From Paraburkholderia kirstenboschensis (lineage in GTDB: Bacteria; Pseudomonadota; Gammaproteobacteria; Burkholderiales; Burkholderiaceae): 64,000 bases of DNA. Within the stretch, counting starts at the first letter, position 1, and every line of letters starts with the position of its first letter. The notes under the pieces are model-generated. The model worked only from the letters and a program-made list of their open reading frames with translations. It was not told the origin of the DNA and searched no databases. Made by a program: the position numbers and the translations under genes. Positions 24,731 to 33,636 of the stretch are shown one piece after another. The stretch is taken from contig NZ_CAJHCR010000009.1 of the NCBI RefSeq assembly GCF_904848585.1, forward strand, positions 62,001 through 126,000. Reading direction: 5' to 3'.

Positions 24731-26935
24731 ATGAGTGAACCCGACCCGATAGAATCCGAAGTGCTCGATGCGCCGTCGCGGGACACCGCGGACGCGCCGC
24801 CCGCCGTCCCGAATGGCGAGGTGATGGACACCCGTTCGACCTGCGAATGGATTCTGAAGGCGCACCGCGCGAGCGTGCTGATCGACGCCGCCTCCTACTA
24901 CGCAGTGTTGCGCGAGATGATTCCGCGCGCGCGTCATTCGATTTTCATCCTCGGATGGGATATCGACAGCCGCATCGAACTCGTCCCCGGCGGCGTCAAC
25001 GACGGCTTTCCGCCCAAGCTCTCCGAATTCCTGTGCGCCGTGCTCGACGCGAATCCGCAGTTGCGCATTTATCTGCTCGGTTGGGATTTTGCGATGCTGT
25101 ATGCGTTCGAGCGCGAATGGCTGCCGTCCTACAAGCCCGCGTGGCACGGGCACCGGCGCCTTTCGTTCCGGCTGGACGGGCGTCATCCGCTGGGTGCGTC
25201 GCATCACCAGAAAATCGTCGTGATCGACGACAGCCTCGCGTTCACCGGCGGCATCGACCTGACTGGTTCGCGCTGGGACACGCCCGAGCACCGGCTTGAC
25301 GATCCGCTGCGCAAGAATCTCGGCAAGACGAGTTACGAGCCGATGCACGACGCGCAACTGATGTTCGACGGCCCCGCTGCCGCCGCCATCGCGCATCTGG
25401 CCCGCGAACGCTGGCGCCGTTCGCGCCGCAGCGGCAACGCGGGCCGGCCGTTCAACGGCAAGCCGCCGCCGCGCACCGATTTGTGGCCGTCGGGCATCGA
25501 ACCCGATTTCGCAGATGTCGACCTGGGTATTTCGCTCACCGAGCCTGCGTACGACGGCAGGCCCGCGATCCAGCAGGTGAAGGCGCTGCATCTGGCCACC
25601 GTGGCCGCCGCGCGCCGCAATATCTATATCGAGAATCAGTATTTCACGGCGAATTCGGTCGGCTCGGCGCTGCAAAAACGCATCGCGGAAGAAAACGGCC
25701 CGGACCTTGCGGTAGTCTGCCCTTACCGCCAAAGCGGCTGGTTGCAGGAAGCGACAATGGGCGTTCTGCGTGCCCGTCTGCACAAGCTGCTAAAAACCGC
25801 AGACAGCAACGGCCGCTATGCAATGTATGCGCCGGCCGTCGATGCCCCCAACGGTCGGTTCATCAACGTGCACAGCAAGATCATGATCGCCGACGAGCGT
25901 TTGCTCGTGATCGGCAGTGCCAATCTGAACAATCGGTCGATGGTGCTCGACTCTGAGTGCTGCATCGTCATCGACGCCCGTGACAATCCCGTCAGACAAG
26001 CAGCGATAGCACGCATTCGCAACCGGCTGCTCGCAGAACACCTCGATTCGAGCGAAGCCGACGTGGAGCGGGCGCTCGCGCGCCATGGCCGTCTCAACGC
26101 GGCCATTGCGAGCCTCAAGGGACATTCCGCGCGCACGCTGGAACCGTTGACGCCGGAGGTGCCGCCCGAACTGCGCGACATCGCCGATCAGGTTCACGTT
26201 CTGGATCCCGAAGCGCCGATCGCGGCCAATGAACTGCTCGCGCAGTTCTTGCCCGAGCCGACGCGTCGTCCCGTTATTGCGAAGCTGCTGGTGCTCGGCG
26301 CGCTCGCGCTCGGCGTCGTCGCGCTGACCATTGCGTGGCGCTTCACGCCGTTCGGTCATGAGTTGAGCTTCGCCAAGCTGAGCGCCGACGCACAACGGCT
26401 CGCCGCAACGCATTTCGGTCCAGTCGCGGTGGTCGCGATGTACGCAGTGGCCGCGCTGCTGTCGGTGCCGGTCACCTTGCTGATCGCCGTGACCGGGCTC
26501 GTGTTCGGCGCGATAGCCGGGGCGGCCTATGCGCTGGCCGGGACGCTGATTGCCGCGGCGGCGGGCTGGGCTGCGGGCGCCTGGCTCGGGCGCGACGCCG
26601 TGCGCGAACTGGCCGGCGAACGCCTGAACCAGCTCAGCGAACGGCTTCGCAGCAAGGGGCTGGTCGCAATGATCCTGCTGCGGCTCGTGCCGGTTGCGCC
26701 CTTTTCGATCGTGAATCTCGCGGCGGGCGCATCGCATATCCGCTTTTGGGACTTCATGGCGGGCACTGCGATCGGCATGGCGCCGGGCGTGGTGCTCGCG
26801 ACGTCGTTTGCCCGTCAACTGGTGACGGCGCTCACGCATCCAACGCCGCTTTCGTTGCTGCTGGTCGCCGCGATCGGCGTCGCGCTCGTCTCGATGTCGC
26901 TTGTGCTGCGGCGCGTGCTGTTGAGGCGGCAATGA
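24731..26935 (+). CDS. Phospholipase D/cardiolipin-synthase-like protein fused to a VTT domain
   Basis: The 734-residue protein has two PLD active-site motifs, H159-x-K161-x4-D166 (HHQKIVVIDD) and H381-x-K383 (VHSKIMIADERLLVIGSANL), so it can form a complete phosphatidyltransferase/phospholipase site. Residues about 515-734 add a hydrophobic C-terminal VTT (DedA/TVP38-like) module: VTLLIAVTGLVFGAIAGAAY, then LLRLVPVAPFSIVNLAAG. The PLD-VTT fusion recurs in proteobacteria and is presumed to act in membrane lipid metabolism or lipid scrambling. ATG 24731 gives the family start; the sequence upstream is not conserved-looking. Its stop overlaps the next gene's start (ATGA). Confidence 0.85.
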   Translation: MSEPDPIESEVLDAPSRDTADAPPAVPNGEVMDTRSTCEWILKAHRASVLIDAASYYAVLREMIPRARHSIFILGWDIDSRIELVPGGVNDGFPPKLSEFLCAVLDANPQLRIYLLGWDFAMLYAFEREWLPSYKPAWHGHRRLSFRLDGRHPLGASHHQKIVVIDDSLAFTGGIDLTGSRWDTPEHRLDDPLRKNLGKTSYEPMHDAQLMFDGPAAAAIAHLARERWRRSRRSGNAGRPFNGKPPPRTDLWPSGIEPDFADVDLGISLTEPAYDGRPAIQQVKALHLATVAAARRNIYIENQYFTANSVGSALQKRIAEENGPDLAVVCPYRQSGWLQEATMGVLRARLHKLLKTADSNGRYAMYAPAVDAPNGRFINVHSKIMIADERLLVIGSANLNNRSMVLDSECCIVIDARDNPVRQAAIARIRNRLLAEHLDSSEADVERALARHGRLNAAIASLKGHSARTLEPLTPEVPPELRDIADQVHVLDPEAPIAANELLAQFLPEPTRRPVIAKLLVLGALALGVVALTIAWRFTPFGHELSFAKLSADAQRLAATHFGPVAVVAMYAVAALLSVPVTLLIAVTGLVFGAIAGAAYALAGTLIAAAAGWAAGAWLGRDAVRELAGERLNQLSERLRSKGLVAMILLRLVPVAPFSIVNLAAGASHIRFWDFMAGTAIGMAPGVVLATSFARQLVTALTHPTPLSLLLVAAIGVALVSMSLVLRRVLLRRQ

Positions 26936-27708
26936 GCGGCCGCGCGAACGATACCGTGACGCTCGACGAAGCGCAGCCCGCGCCGCGTGTGCGAACGGTG
27001 CCGGCCCATGCGAGCGATGCGGGCCAGCCGCTGCGCATCGCCACGTACAACATTCACGGGGCCGTGGGCACGGACGGCAAACGCTCGGCGGCCCGTATCG
27101 CGCAGGTGATCACGGCTTTGAAGGCCGACGTGGTCGCGTTGCAGGAAGTGCCGCTCGGCGGCGCGGCGAGCATCGACGTGCTGCGTGAATTGCAGGACCT
27201 GACGGGCATGCACGCGGTGCCGGGGCCGACGCTGGACGGCCCGGACCGGCGCTTTGGCAACGCGGTGCTGACGAATCTGCCGGTGCGGGCCGTGCGCACG
27301 CTGGACCTGTCGTTCGGCAGCCGCGAAGCGCGCGGCGCGCTCGACGTCGACATAGAAACGGGCCATGGCGTGATGCGGATCGTCGCGACGCATCTGGGCC
27401 TGTCGGCGCGCGAACGCCGCGCGCAGGTGCGGCTGCTGCTGGAAGCGTTCGATACGCCCGATCTCCCCGTGATCCTGCTCGGCGATCTGAACGAATGGTT
27501 CGTTTGGGGATGGCCGCTGCGCGCGCTCCTCACGCGCTTTGGCCGGGTGGCCGCGCCGCGCACGTTTCCTTCGCGCTTTCCGACTTTTGCACTGGACCGC
27601 GTGTGGGTGCATCCGGCCACGCGCCTCGTCGATATCGAGGTGGATCGGAGCGAGCCGGCGCGCGTCGCGTCGGATCATCTGCCGCTCGTCGCGCGCGTGC
27701 TGCGCTGA
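26932..27708 (+). CDS. Endonuclease/exonuclease/phosphatase-family hydrolase
   Basis: This 258-residue protein has the EEP fold signatures: RIATYNIHGAVG, the metal-binding Glu in VVALQEVPLG, IVATHLGLS, VILLGDLNEW and the C-terminal catalytic SDHLPLVARV. The family includes exodeoxyribonuclease III-like, sphingomyelinase-like and inositol phosphatase-like enzymes. Coupling to a PLD-VTT protein through the ATGA overlap favours phosphodiesterase action on lipids or headgroups over DNA repair. The pairing of these two genes is frequent in Burkholderiales as far as I recall. No signal peptide is seen. Confidence 0.85.
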   Translation: MSGRANDTVTLDEAQPAPRVRTVPAHASDAGQPLRIATYNIHGAVGTDGKRSAARIAQVITALKADVVALQEVPLGGAASIDVLRELQDLTGMHAVPGPTLDGPDRRFGNAVLTNLPVRAVRTLDLSFGSREARGALDVDIETGHGVMRIVATHLGLSARERRAQVRLLLEAFDTPDLPVILLGDLNEWFVWGWPLRALLTRFGRVAAPRTFPSRFPTFALDRVWVHPATRLVDIEVDRSEPARVASDHLPLVARVLR

Positions 27709-27828
27709 GCACCGATACCCGGGTGTTCGCAACCGTGCAGGCCAAGGCTGATGGAACGGCGCGTGCTGCGTCTGCAGTACGCATTGCACGTAAATGCCGT
27801 TCGTGACGACCCAGCCAGGAGATGACCC

Positions 27829-28137
27829 ATGACCGAGCAGCAAGACGCTACTTCCTCTTCTTTGAGCAGCGACCCCGCCACACCGCCCTCGCCGTCGACG
27901 CCTTCGCAAGAGGGCTTGTCGGGGCCGGGACCGGCTCAGCCACGAGCGGTCCCGACACCGGCGCCGGGCACGCCGCGCACGCCGGGCGGCAATCAGCTCA
28001 ACGCGATCGACGAAGCCGATGCCGACAAGGTCGTGCCGAAGGACCCAAAAGAGACGCAACTGCGTGACACGACCTCGCCGCCGGGCGCGGGCAGCCACAG
28101 CGTCGACGACGACGGGTCGCCGCCCAAGCCGTTATAA
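27829..28137 (+). CDS. Low-complexity hypothetical protein, Pro/Ser/Thr-rich
   Basis: The 102-residue product is dominated by Pro, Ser, Thr, Gly and Asp and is probably disordered. A weakly structured block (GGNQLNAIDEADADKVVPKD) lies in the middle. A good ribosome site (AGGAG, seven bases before ATG) supports translation. It has no domain I recognise and may be a Burkholderia-restricted protein. It ends 27 bases before the convergent KfrA-like gene. Confidence 0.6.
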   Translation: MTEQQDATSSSLSSDPATPPSPSTPSQEGLSGPGPAQPRAVPTPAPGTPRTPGGNQLNAIDEADADKVVPKDPKETQLRDTTSPPGAGSHSVDDDGSPPKPL

Positions 28138-28164
28138 GCACGAGGCTGGCGACGCGCCGACGCG

Positions 28165-30354
28165 TCACGCTTCGATCTTCGATATGACCGCGGTTGCCGG
28201 ATCGTACCGATAGCCCTTCTGTTCGAGGCGCTCGGCGAGCGTCGCGCTAATGAGCTTTTGCTGCGCGTCGCGCGAAACCAGATCGTGATCCGGCTTCAGC
28301 CGTTCAAGCTCGGACGACAGCCGTCGTAGCAGCGCGACCTCCGCCGCGCTGCGCGCGTCGAGGAAGGTCACCTTCTGATTTGTCGCGCTGAGCCGCTGCT
28401 TGAGTTCCTTTGCATGCGCGACCCACTGCTCGGCCAACGCGCGAAGTTCGCTGTACGCCTTCTCGTGGGCCTTCGCCTGACTGGACATCTGACGGCGTAA
28501 CGACGCGATTTCGTCGGCCATCACCGTTTCCTTCGATTCGGATTCCGGTGACGGGCTATCCGGTGACGGGCTATCCGGCGACAGACGCTGTTGCTGAGCC
28601 TGTTCCAGTCGTTGCGTGTGTGCTGTTTCAAGCTCGGCAAGCTGGCGCTCGAGGTCTGCGGCGCGCTGTTCGGCCGCCTCGGCGCGGCTCGCCGACGACG
28701 ATGCCTGCTCTGCGAGCCGGCTCGTCTCCGCCGTCGCCGTCGCATTGGCTTCACTCATGGCGACGAGCTGTTCGCGGGCGGCATCGAGTTCCTGTTGCAC
28801 ACGTTCGACCTCGGCGCGCTGGGCGGCCGCTTCGTCGCCGTGAGCCGAGTTCGCCTCGCGATGCGCCGCCAGTTCCGCGCGGGCCTGATCCAGTTCGGTC
28901 TGCAACGCCGCAAGCTGCGCGAGGCTTTCGCTCGCCTGAAGCGCCGCGTCCTGCGCACGCGACGACGCCGCCCCAGATTCCTCCGCCCATCGCTGCACTT
29001 CTCGCGCGTGTGCCTGGCCGGCCTCACCCAGCGTGGCCGCCTCGTGGCGCGCGGCATCGCGCTCTTCGATAAGACGTGCGATTTCCTCATCCTTGGCGAT
29101 GGTAGCGCTGCTCAACGCTTCGCGCGCCTGACGCTCTTCGTTCAGGGATGTTTCGGCGGCTTGCAGCCTGGCTTGCGCTGCCGACGCACGCTCTTCTGCC
29201 TCTGCAATGCGTGCTTGCGCCGCCGATGCGTGTTCCTCGGCGCTTTCTTCGACATGGGTAACGCGCGCTTGCGCGGTCGTCGCACGCTCTTCGGCCTCTG
29301 CGACTTGCGCCGCCGCGCCGGCTGCCCGTTCATCTGCCTCCGCAATGCGCGCCTCTGCCGCCGAGGCGCGTTCCTCGGCCTGTGCGCCGCCCGCTTGCGC
29401 CGCTAATGCGCGTTGCTCTGCCTCTGCAACGCGCGTTTCCGCTGTCGAAGCGCGCTCTTCGGCTTGCGCGAAACGCGCCTCTGCCGTGGCTGCCCGCTCG
29501 TCTGCCTGTGCAACGAGCGCTTCTGCTGCCGACGCCCGTTCCTCCGCCTCCCTGATGCGCCGCTCGGCGTCCGCTGCCCGCTCCTCAGCCTGTGCGGCAT
29601 GGGCCTGCGCGGTTGCAGCCAGCTCCTCGGCCTGGGCGACACTCGCTTCCGCAGCCGAAGCCCGCTCCTCGGCCTCTGCAACACGCGCCTGCGCAGCCGA
29701 AGCACGCTCCTCAGCCTCTGTAACGCGCGCCTGCGCAGCCGAAGCCCGCTCCTCGGCCTGGGCGATGCGCGCCTCAGCCGCCGCTTCGCGCTCCTCGGTC
29801 TGGGCCACGCGCGCTTCCGCCGCCGCAGTGCGGTCCTCGAGTTCGGCGACGCGCTCGTCAGCGGCTTTCGCCCGGTCCCGCAACGCCGAGAGTTCGGTCG
29901 CGAGGCGATTCACCGCGTCTTCCGAAATGCTCAGCGCGTTCGTGAGCGTCGCGACCCGCTCGCGCGCCAACTCCGCTTCGGCCAGCGTGTTCTGGTACTC
30001 GACTAGCGCCTCGTCGCGCTCCGCGGCAATCGCACCGGCGTGCTCGCTTGCCACGGCAAGACGCTGATTGACGACGCGCTCGGCTTCCTCCCGGGCGCTG
30101 GCCCACACATTGCCCGCGGCGTTCAGCATGGTTTGGGCAACGTCGTCCGGCAAGCCGGTCGCCACAGGCGCGGCATCCGGCGCGGGCTGCCGCGCTGCAC
30201 GCCAACGCTCGAGAGCCACGGACACGGCGACGATCGAGCCGCTGCGCACCTCTCCCCAGACCGCCAGCGCGGAAACCTTCTTGCCTTCGCCAACCATGCG
30301 GTCCGCAATGTGAGCCACCTGTTCATCGGTGACGGTGTCTGTTTCCATGGACAT
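28165..30354 (-). CDS. KfrA-like DNA-binding protein with a very long coiled coil
   Basis: The 729-residue protein begins with a KfrA-type N-terminal region (TDEQVAHIADRMVGEGKKVS, VWGEVRSGSIVAVSVALERW), a winged-helix-like DNA-binding domain of plasmid partition/regulatory proteins. The rest is a coiled coil rich in Ala, Glu, Arg and Gln. Residues about 170-400 are tandem 14-residue (two-heptad) units of the type EAEERASAAQARVA. The C-terminus (about 600-729) is a less repetitive helical segment ending in LAERLEQKGYRYDP. ATG 30354 has GAGG at a suitable distance; an in-frame TTG at 30372 is less likely. KfrA proteins bind operator DNA and form filament-like oligomers. Confidence 0.78.
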   Translation of the reverse strand: MSMETDTVTDEQVAHIADRMVGEGKKVSALAVWGEVRSGSIVAVSVALERWRAARQPAPDAAPVATGLPDDVAQTMLNAAGNVWASAREEAERVVNQRLAVASEHAGAIAAERDEALVEYQNTLAEAELARERVATLTNALSISEDAVNRLATELSALRDRAKAADERVAELEDRTAAAEARVAQTEEREAAAEARIAQAEERASAAQARVTEAEERASAAQARVAEAEERASAAEASVAQAEELAATAQAHAAQAEERAADAERRIREAEERASAAEALVAQADERAATAEARFAQAEERASTAETRVAEAEQRALAAQAGGAQAEERASAAEARIAEADERAAGAAAQVAEAEERATTAQARVTHVEESAEEHASAAQARIAEAEERASAAQARLQAAETSLNEERQAREALSSATIAKDEEIARLIEERDAARHEAATLGEAGQAHAREVQRWAEESGAASSRAQDAALQASESLAQLAALQTELDQARAELAAHREANSAHGDEAAAQRAEVERVQQELDAAREQLVAMSEANATATAETSRLAEQASSSASRAEAAEQRAADLERQLAELETAHTQRLEQAQQQRLSPDSPSPDSPSPESESKETVMADEIASLRRQMSSQAKAHEKAYSELRALAEQWVAHAKELKQRLSATNQKVTFLDARSAAEVALLRRLSSELERLKPDHDLVSRDAQQKLISATLAERLEQKGYRYDPATAVISKIEA
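29155..29847 (-). repeat. Tandem 42-bp coding repeats in the KfrA-like gene
   Basis: About 16 successive units of 42 bases encode the 14-residue coiled-coil motif. Neighbouring copies differ by point changes but share blocks such as GCCGAAGCACGCTCCTC and GCGCGCCTGCGCAGCCGA on the plus strand. Identical runs between adjacent copies make the tract prone to slippage and copy-number change. Confidence 0.75.
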
Positions 30355-30515
30355 GAACGCCTCGAAATTCAAAGTAAGCAGGCGGAGATCGAGCCTTCCG
30401 CGCCATCGGTAGTGGGCGGTATTTTACCGGGCAATTCCGGGAGGCTACGCCAGGACGTTCCGAGGCGGCCCGCTCCTCGCACGCGGCCTTGCCGTGTCGC
30501 ATCCGCGCTCAAGCG

Positions 30516-31901
30516 TCAGGTGCCGCTGTAAACGACTTTCCAGACGACGTTGCCCACATCGTCGGCGACATACAACGCGCCCGCCTTGTCGACAGCGACA
30601 CCGACCGGCCGCCCCAATGCATGCCCGTCCGCGCTCAGAAAGCCGCTTAGAAAAGTCTCCGGCATCCCTGCTGGCCGGCCATCGGCGAACGGCACGAAAA
30701 TGACCTTATAGCCGCTATGCTGCTTGCGATTCCATGACCCATGCTGGCCGACAAATGCGCCGCCCCAGTAATGCGGTGGAAAACTCTTGCCGGTATAGAA
30801 CACCAGTCCGAGCGACGCGGTGTGATTGCCGAGCGCATAGTCCGGCGCGAGCGCGCTGGCTACCTTGTCGGGGCGCTGTTCTTTCACACGCGTATCGACA
30901 TGCTGCCCATAGTAGCTATAGGGAAATCCGTAGAAGCCGCCGTCTTTCACCGCGGTCATGTAGTCGGGCACGAGATCGTCGCCCAGTTCGTCGCGCTCGT
31001 TGACCGCGGCCCACAATGCGCCGCTATCGGGTTGCCAGTCCATCCCGTTCGGATTGCGAAGGCCCGACGCGAACACGCGCGAGCGCCCGGTCGCAAGCGT
31101 GAATTCGAGGATGAGCGCGCGGCCCTCTTCCGCCTGAATGCCGTTCTCCGCGACGTTGCTGTTCGAGCCGACCGTGACATACAGGCGCTGTCCGTCGCGG
31201 CTCGCCACGACATTCTTGGTCCAATGATGATTGATCGGCCCGGCAGGCAGATCGGCCACCTTCTCGGGCGCCGCGGTGATTTGCGTGTCGCCCGCGTGGT
31301 ACGGAAAGCGCAACAGCGCGTCGGTATCGGCGACGTAAAGAGAGTCGCCGACGAGCGCCATGCCGAACGGCGAGTGAAGCCCCGAGAGGAACACCGTGCG
31401 GCTCTGTGCGCTGTCGCCCTGACCGCGCAGCAGCACGATCCGGTCGGGGCTCGGCACGCCCGCGCCCGCGCGCTTCATGACCTGCTTCATCACCTGTTTG
31501 CGGATCCAGCCGACGATGCCCTGATCCTCGTCGTGCTCAGCCGGCGCATTACTCTCGGCGACGAGCAGATCGCCGTTCGGCAGCACATACACCCAGCGAG
31601 GATGGTCGAGTCCGCTCGCGAACGCCGTCACCTTGAAGCCTTGCGGCGCAACCGGCACGCTTTGGCTGTCGCGCGCCTGAACGGGCGCGATGTTCACCGT
31701 CGGCAGCAGCGACGTTTGCGGCGCGGGCAGTGGCGGATTCGGACCCAGACCGGTGTCGCCGATATCGGCCGCCCCGGACGCGCAGGCAGCGAGACTTAAA
31801 GTGACAGTCAGCGAGAGACTCAGCGCGAGTATCCTCGCGATCCCGCTCAGCCGCGTTTTGCCAGATCCGGCGTGTTGGTTATTCATCGCATTCGCCTGCA
31901 T
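30516..31901 (-). CDS. PQQ-type sugar/sorbosone dehydrogenase-like lipoprotein
   Basis: The 461-residue protein starts with a lipoprotein signal (SLTVTLSLAACASG, Cys near residue 41). The mature part is a six-bladed propeller of the sorbosone/glucose dehydrogenase (YliI-like) type: VTAFASGLDHPRWVYVLPNG, LHSPFGMALVGDSLYVADTD, NHHWTKNVVASRDGQRLYVT, FASGLRNPNGMDW, AFVGQHGSWNRKQHSGYKV and ALGRPVGVAVDKAGALYVAD. Family members oxidise aldoses in the periplasm using PQQ. The start at 31901 has GGAG eight bases upstream; an in-frame ATG lies at 31886. The gene ends 22 bases downstream of the GH13 gene's end region and may follow it on one transcript. Confidence 0.82.
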   Translation of the reverse strand: MQANAMNNQHAGSGKTRLSGIARILALSLSLTVTLSLAACASGAADIGDTGLGPNPPLPAPQTSLLPTVNIAPVQARDSQSVPVAPQGFKVTAFASGLDHPRWVYVLPNGDLLVAESNAPAEHDEDQGIVGWIRKQVMKQVMKRAGAGVPSPDRIVLLRGQGDSAQSRTVFLSGLHSPFGMALVGDSLYVADTDALLRFPYHAGDTQITAAPEKVADLPAGPINHHWTKNVVASRDGQRLYVTVGSNSNVAENGIQAEEGRALILEFTLATGRSRVFASGLRNPNGMDWQPDSGALWAAVNERDELGDDLVPDYMTAVKDGGFYGFPYSYYGQHVDTRVKEQRPDKVASALAPDYALGNHTASLGLVFYTGKSFPPHYWGGAFVGQHGSWNRKQHSGYKVIFVPFADGRPAGMPETFLSGFLSADGHALGRPVGVAVDKAGALYVADDVGNVVWKVVYSGT

Positions 31902-31923
31902 GTTGCGGACTCCGTAACTGTGT

Positions 31924-33588
31924 CTAGATTTCGCTGCGCTTTAACAGATAGTCGAGCCCACCGACCCGATACCATCGGTAGCCATACGGTTCGAGTACGA
32001 CCGCGTGGCGGCCGTCGTCCTCCTCTTCGCTGTGGTCGTCGGAGAGAAGGTTGATGAGCCGGTTCTGGCCCGGCTCGTTGCAGCCGGAGCGGAATTTCAC
32101 CGTGCAGGCCTCGGCGCAGAAGTTGTGCAGGCACAAAACCGAGTTGTTGCGCCAGTCGAAACGAAGCGCAAGAACGTCGCTGCGCGAGGTGCGCAGCACG
32201 GCGAAGTCGCCCCAACTGATTTCGGGCACCTCGCGGCGCATGCGGATCATCCGCTCCATCCAGTTCAGAAATGAATTGGGATCGCGCCGCTGGCTCGCCA
32301 CATTGACGCGCTCAAAGCCGTAAGCGCCGCCGCTTATCACGCGGCAAGGCGGCTTCGCATGCTTGGTGAAGCCGCCTTGCGGTTCCGTCGACCATTGCAT
32401 TGCCGTGCGCGCGCATTCGCGCTCGGGTAGTCGCAGGTCGTCGCCCATGCCGATTTCGTCGCCGTAACGGAAAACGGGCGTGCCGGGCAAGGTCAGCATC
32501 AGGCTGTAGGCAAGCTCGAGCCGCCGCCTGTCGCCTGCGAGCATCGGCGCGAGTCTGCGGCGTATGCCGCGCTCGTAGAGTTGCATGTCGGGCTCAGGCG
32601 CGAACGCCGCAAACACGGCCTCGCGCTGTTCGGGGCTGAGGCGGCCGAGATCGAGTTCGTCGTGATTACGCAGGAACACGCCCCACTGCGCGGTCGCCGG
32701 GCGCGGTCTGGTCGCCGTGAGCGCCTTTTTCAACGGTGCCGTGTCGCCGGTTGCAAGCGCGTAGAACGTGTTCTGATTGAGCTGGAAGTTGAACATCATC
32801 TGCAGGCGTTCGCCTTCGTCGCCGAAATACTCCAGATCGGTATCGGGCAGCACGTTGGCTTCGGCGAGAATGATCGCGTCGCCCTGACGCCATTGCAGGA
32901 ACTCGCGAAACTCGCGCAACATGTCGTATTGCTCGACGGGCTCGCGCACCTTCGGGCCTTTCGTCGCAATGACGAAGGGCACGGCGTCCATGCGGAACCC
33001 CGAGACGCCGAGCTGGATCCAGAAGCCCATGATCTTCAGCAATTCGGCTCGCACATACGGATTCGCGGTATTCAGGTCCGGCTGGAATTCGTAGAAGCGA
33101 TGGAAGTACCAGCGCTTCGCCTGCTTGTCGAAAGTCCACGTCGACTTCTGCACGCCGGGAAACACCACGCCGTCCTTCGCATTGGGCGGCTGCCTGTCCG
33201 ACCAGACATACCAGTCGCGATACTGCGAATCAGGATCGCTGCGTGCTTCCCGGAACCAGGGGTGCTGATCGGACGTGTGATTGACCACGAGGTCGATCAT
33301 CACGCGCAAGCCGCGCTCGCGGCACGCGTGTGTGAACTCGGAAAAGTCGCCGAGCGTGCCGTATTTCGGATCGACGTTGTAATAGTCGGAGATGTCGTAG
33401 CCATTGTCGCGGCCCGGCGAGGGCTGGAAAGGCATCAGCCAGATCGTCGTGACACCGAGCCCTTGCAGGTAGTCGAGCCGGCGCAGCAGGCCCTTGAAGT
33501 CGCCGACACCGTCGCCATTCGCGTCCATGAACGTGCCCACTGAAAGGCAATAGACGATGGCGTTCTTGTACCAGAGGTCGTTGAGCAT
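31924..33588 (-). CDS. GH13 alpha-amylase family enzyme (trehalose synthase-like)
   Basis: The 554-residue protein carries the four conserved GH13 regions: DLVVNHTSD (I), GFRMDAVPF with the nucleophile Asp (II), LAEANV with the acid Glu (III) and FLRNHDELD (IV). The opening MLNDLWYKNAIVYCLSVGTF and the long NGDGVGDFKGLLRRLDYLQG match maltose alpha-D-glucosyltransferase/trehalose-synthase-like and related glucosidases. Lack of a kinase-like extension means it is not the TreS-maltokinase fusion. ATG 33588 is used because the sequence upstream is not GH13-like. It is divergent from a second GH13 gene 48 bases away. Confidence 0.82.
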   Translation of the reverse strand: MLNDLWYKNAIVYCLSVGTFMDANGDGVGDFKGLLRRLDYLQGLGVTTIWLMPFQPSPGRDNGYDISDYYNVDPKYGTLGDFSEFTHACRERGLRVMIDLVVNHTSDQHPWFREARSDPDSQYRDWYVWSDRQPPNAKDGVVFPGVQKSTWTFDKQAKRWYFHRFYEFQPDLNTANPYVRAELLKIMGFWIQLGVSGFRMDAVPFVIATKGPKVREPVEQYDMLREFREFLQWRQGDAIILAEANVLPDTDLEYFGDEGERLQMMFNFQLNQNTFYALATGDTAPLKKALTATRPRPATAQWGVFLRNHDELDLGRLSPEQREAVFAAFAPEPDMQLYERGIRRRLAPMLAGDRRRLELAYSLMLTLPGTPVFRYGDEIGMGDDLRLPERECARTAMQWSTEPQGGFTKHAKPPCRVISGGAYGFERVNVASQRRDPNSFLNWMERMIRMRREVPEISWGDFAVLRTSRSDVLALRFDWRNNSVLCLHNFCAEACTVKFRSGCNEPGQNRLINLLSDDHSEEEDDGRHAVVLEPYGYRWYRVGGLDYLLKRSEI

Positions 33589-33636
33589 GCGGTCTGTGTG
33601 TGGCACCAAAACAATCGATCGTTGAGGGAAATTGCA
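33589..33636. promoter_or_regulatory. Very short shared promoter region of two GH13 genes
   Basis: Only 48 bases separate the divergent start codons. Two non-overlapping promoters cannot fit here, so the promoters must overlap each other or lie partly inside the opposite gene. GAGGGA before 33637 is the ribosome site of the rightward gene. CAATCGATCGTTG is a small dyad in the middle. Confidence 0.4.

Noticed and set aside
25790..28098. Two long minus-strand frames opposite the PLD-VTT and EEP genes
   Set aside because: Arg/His/Gln-rich shadow translations; the plus-strand genes have clear active-site motifs and overlapping starts.
29155..29847. Possible CRISPR array (regularly spaced repeats)
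   Set aside because: The 42-base period matches a 14-residue coiled-coil unit in frame; there are no unique spacers and no cas genes.
29207..30067. Cys/Ser/Ala-rich plus-strand frame with repeats
   Set aside because: It is the opposite strand of the KfrA coiled-coil repeats, so its repetitiveness is explained by that gene.
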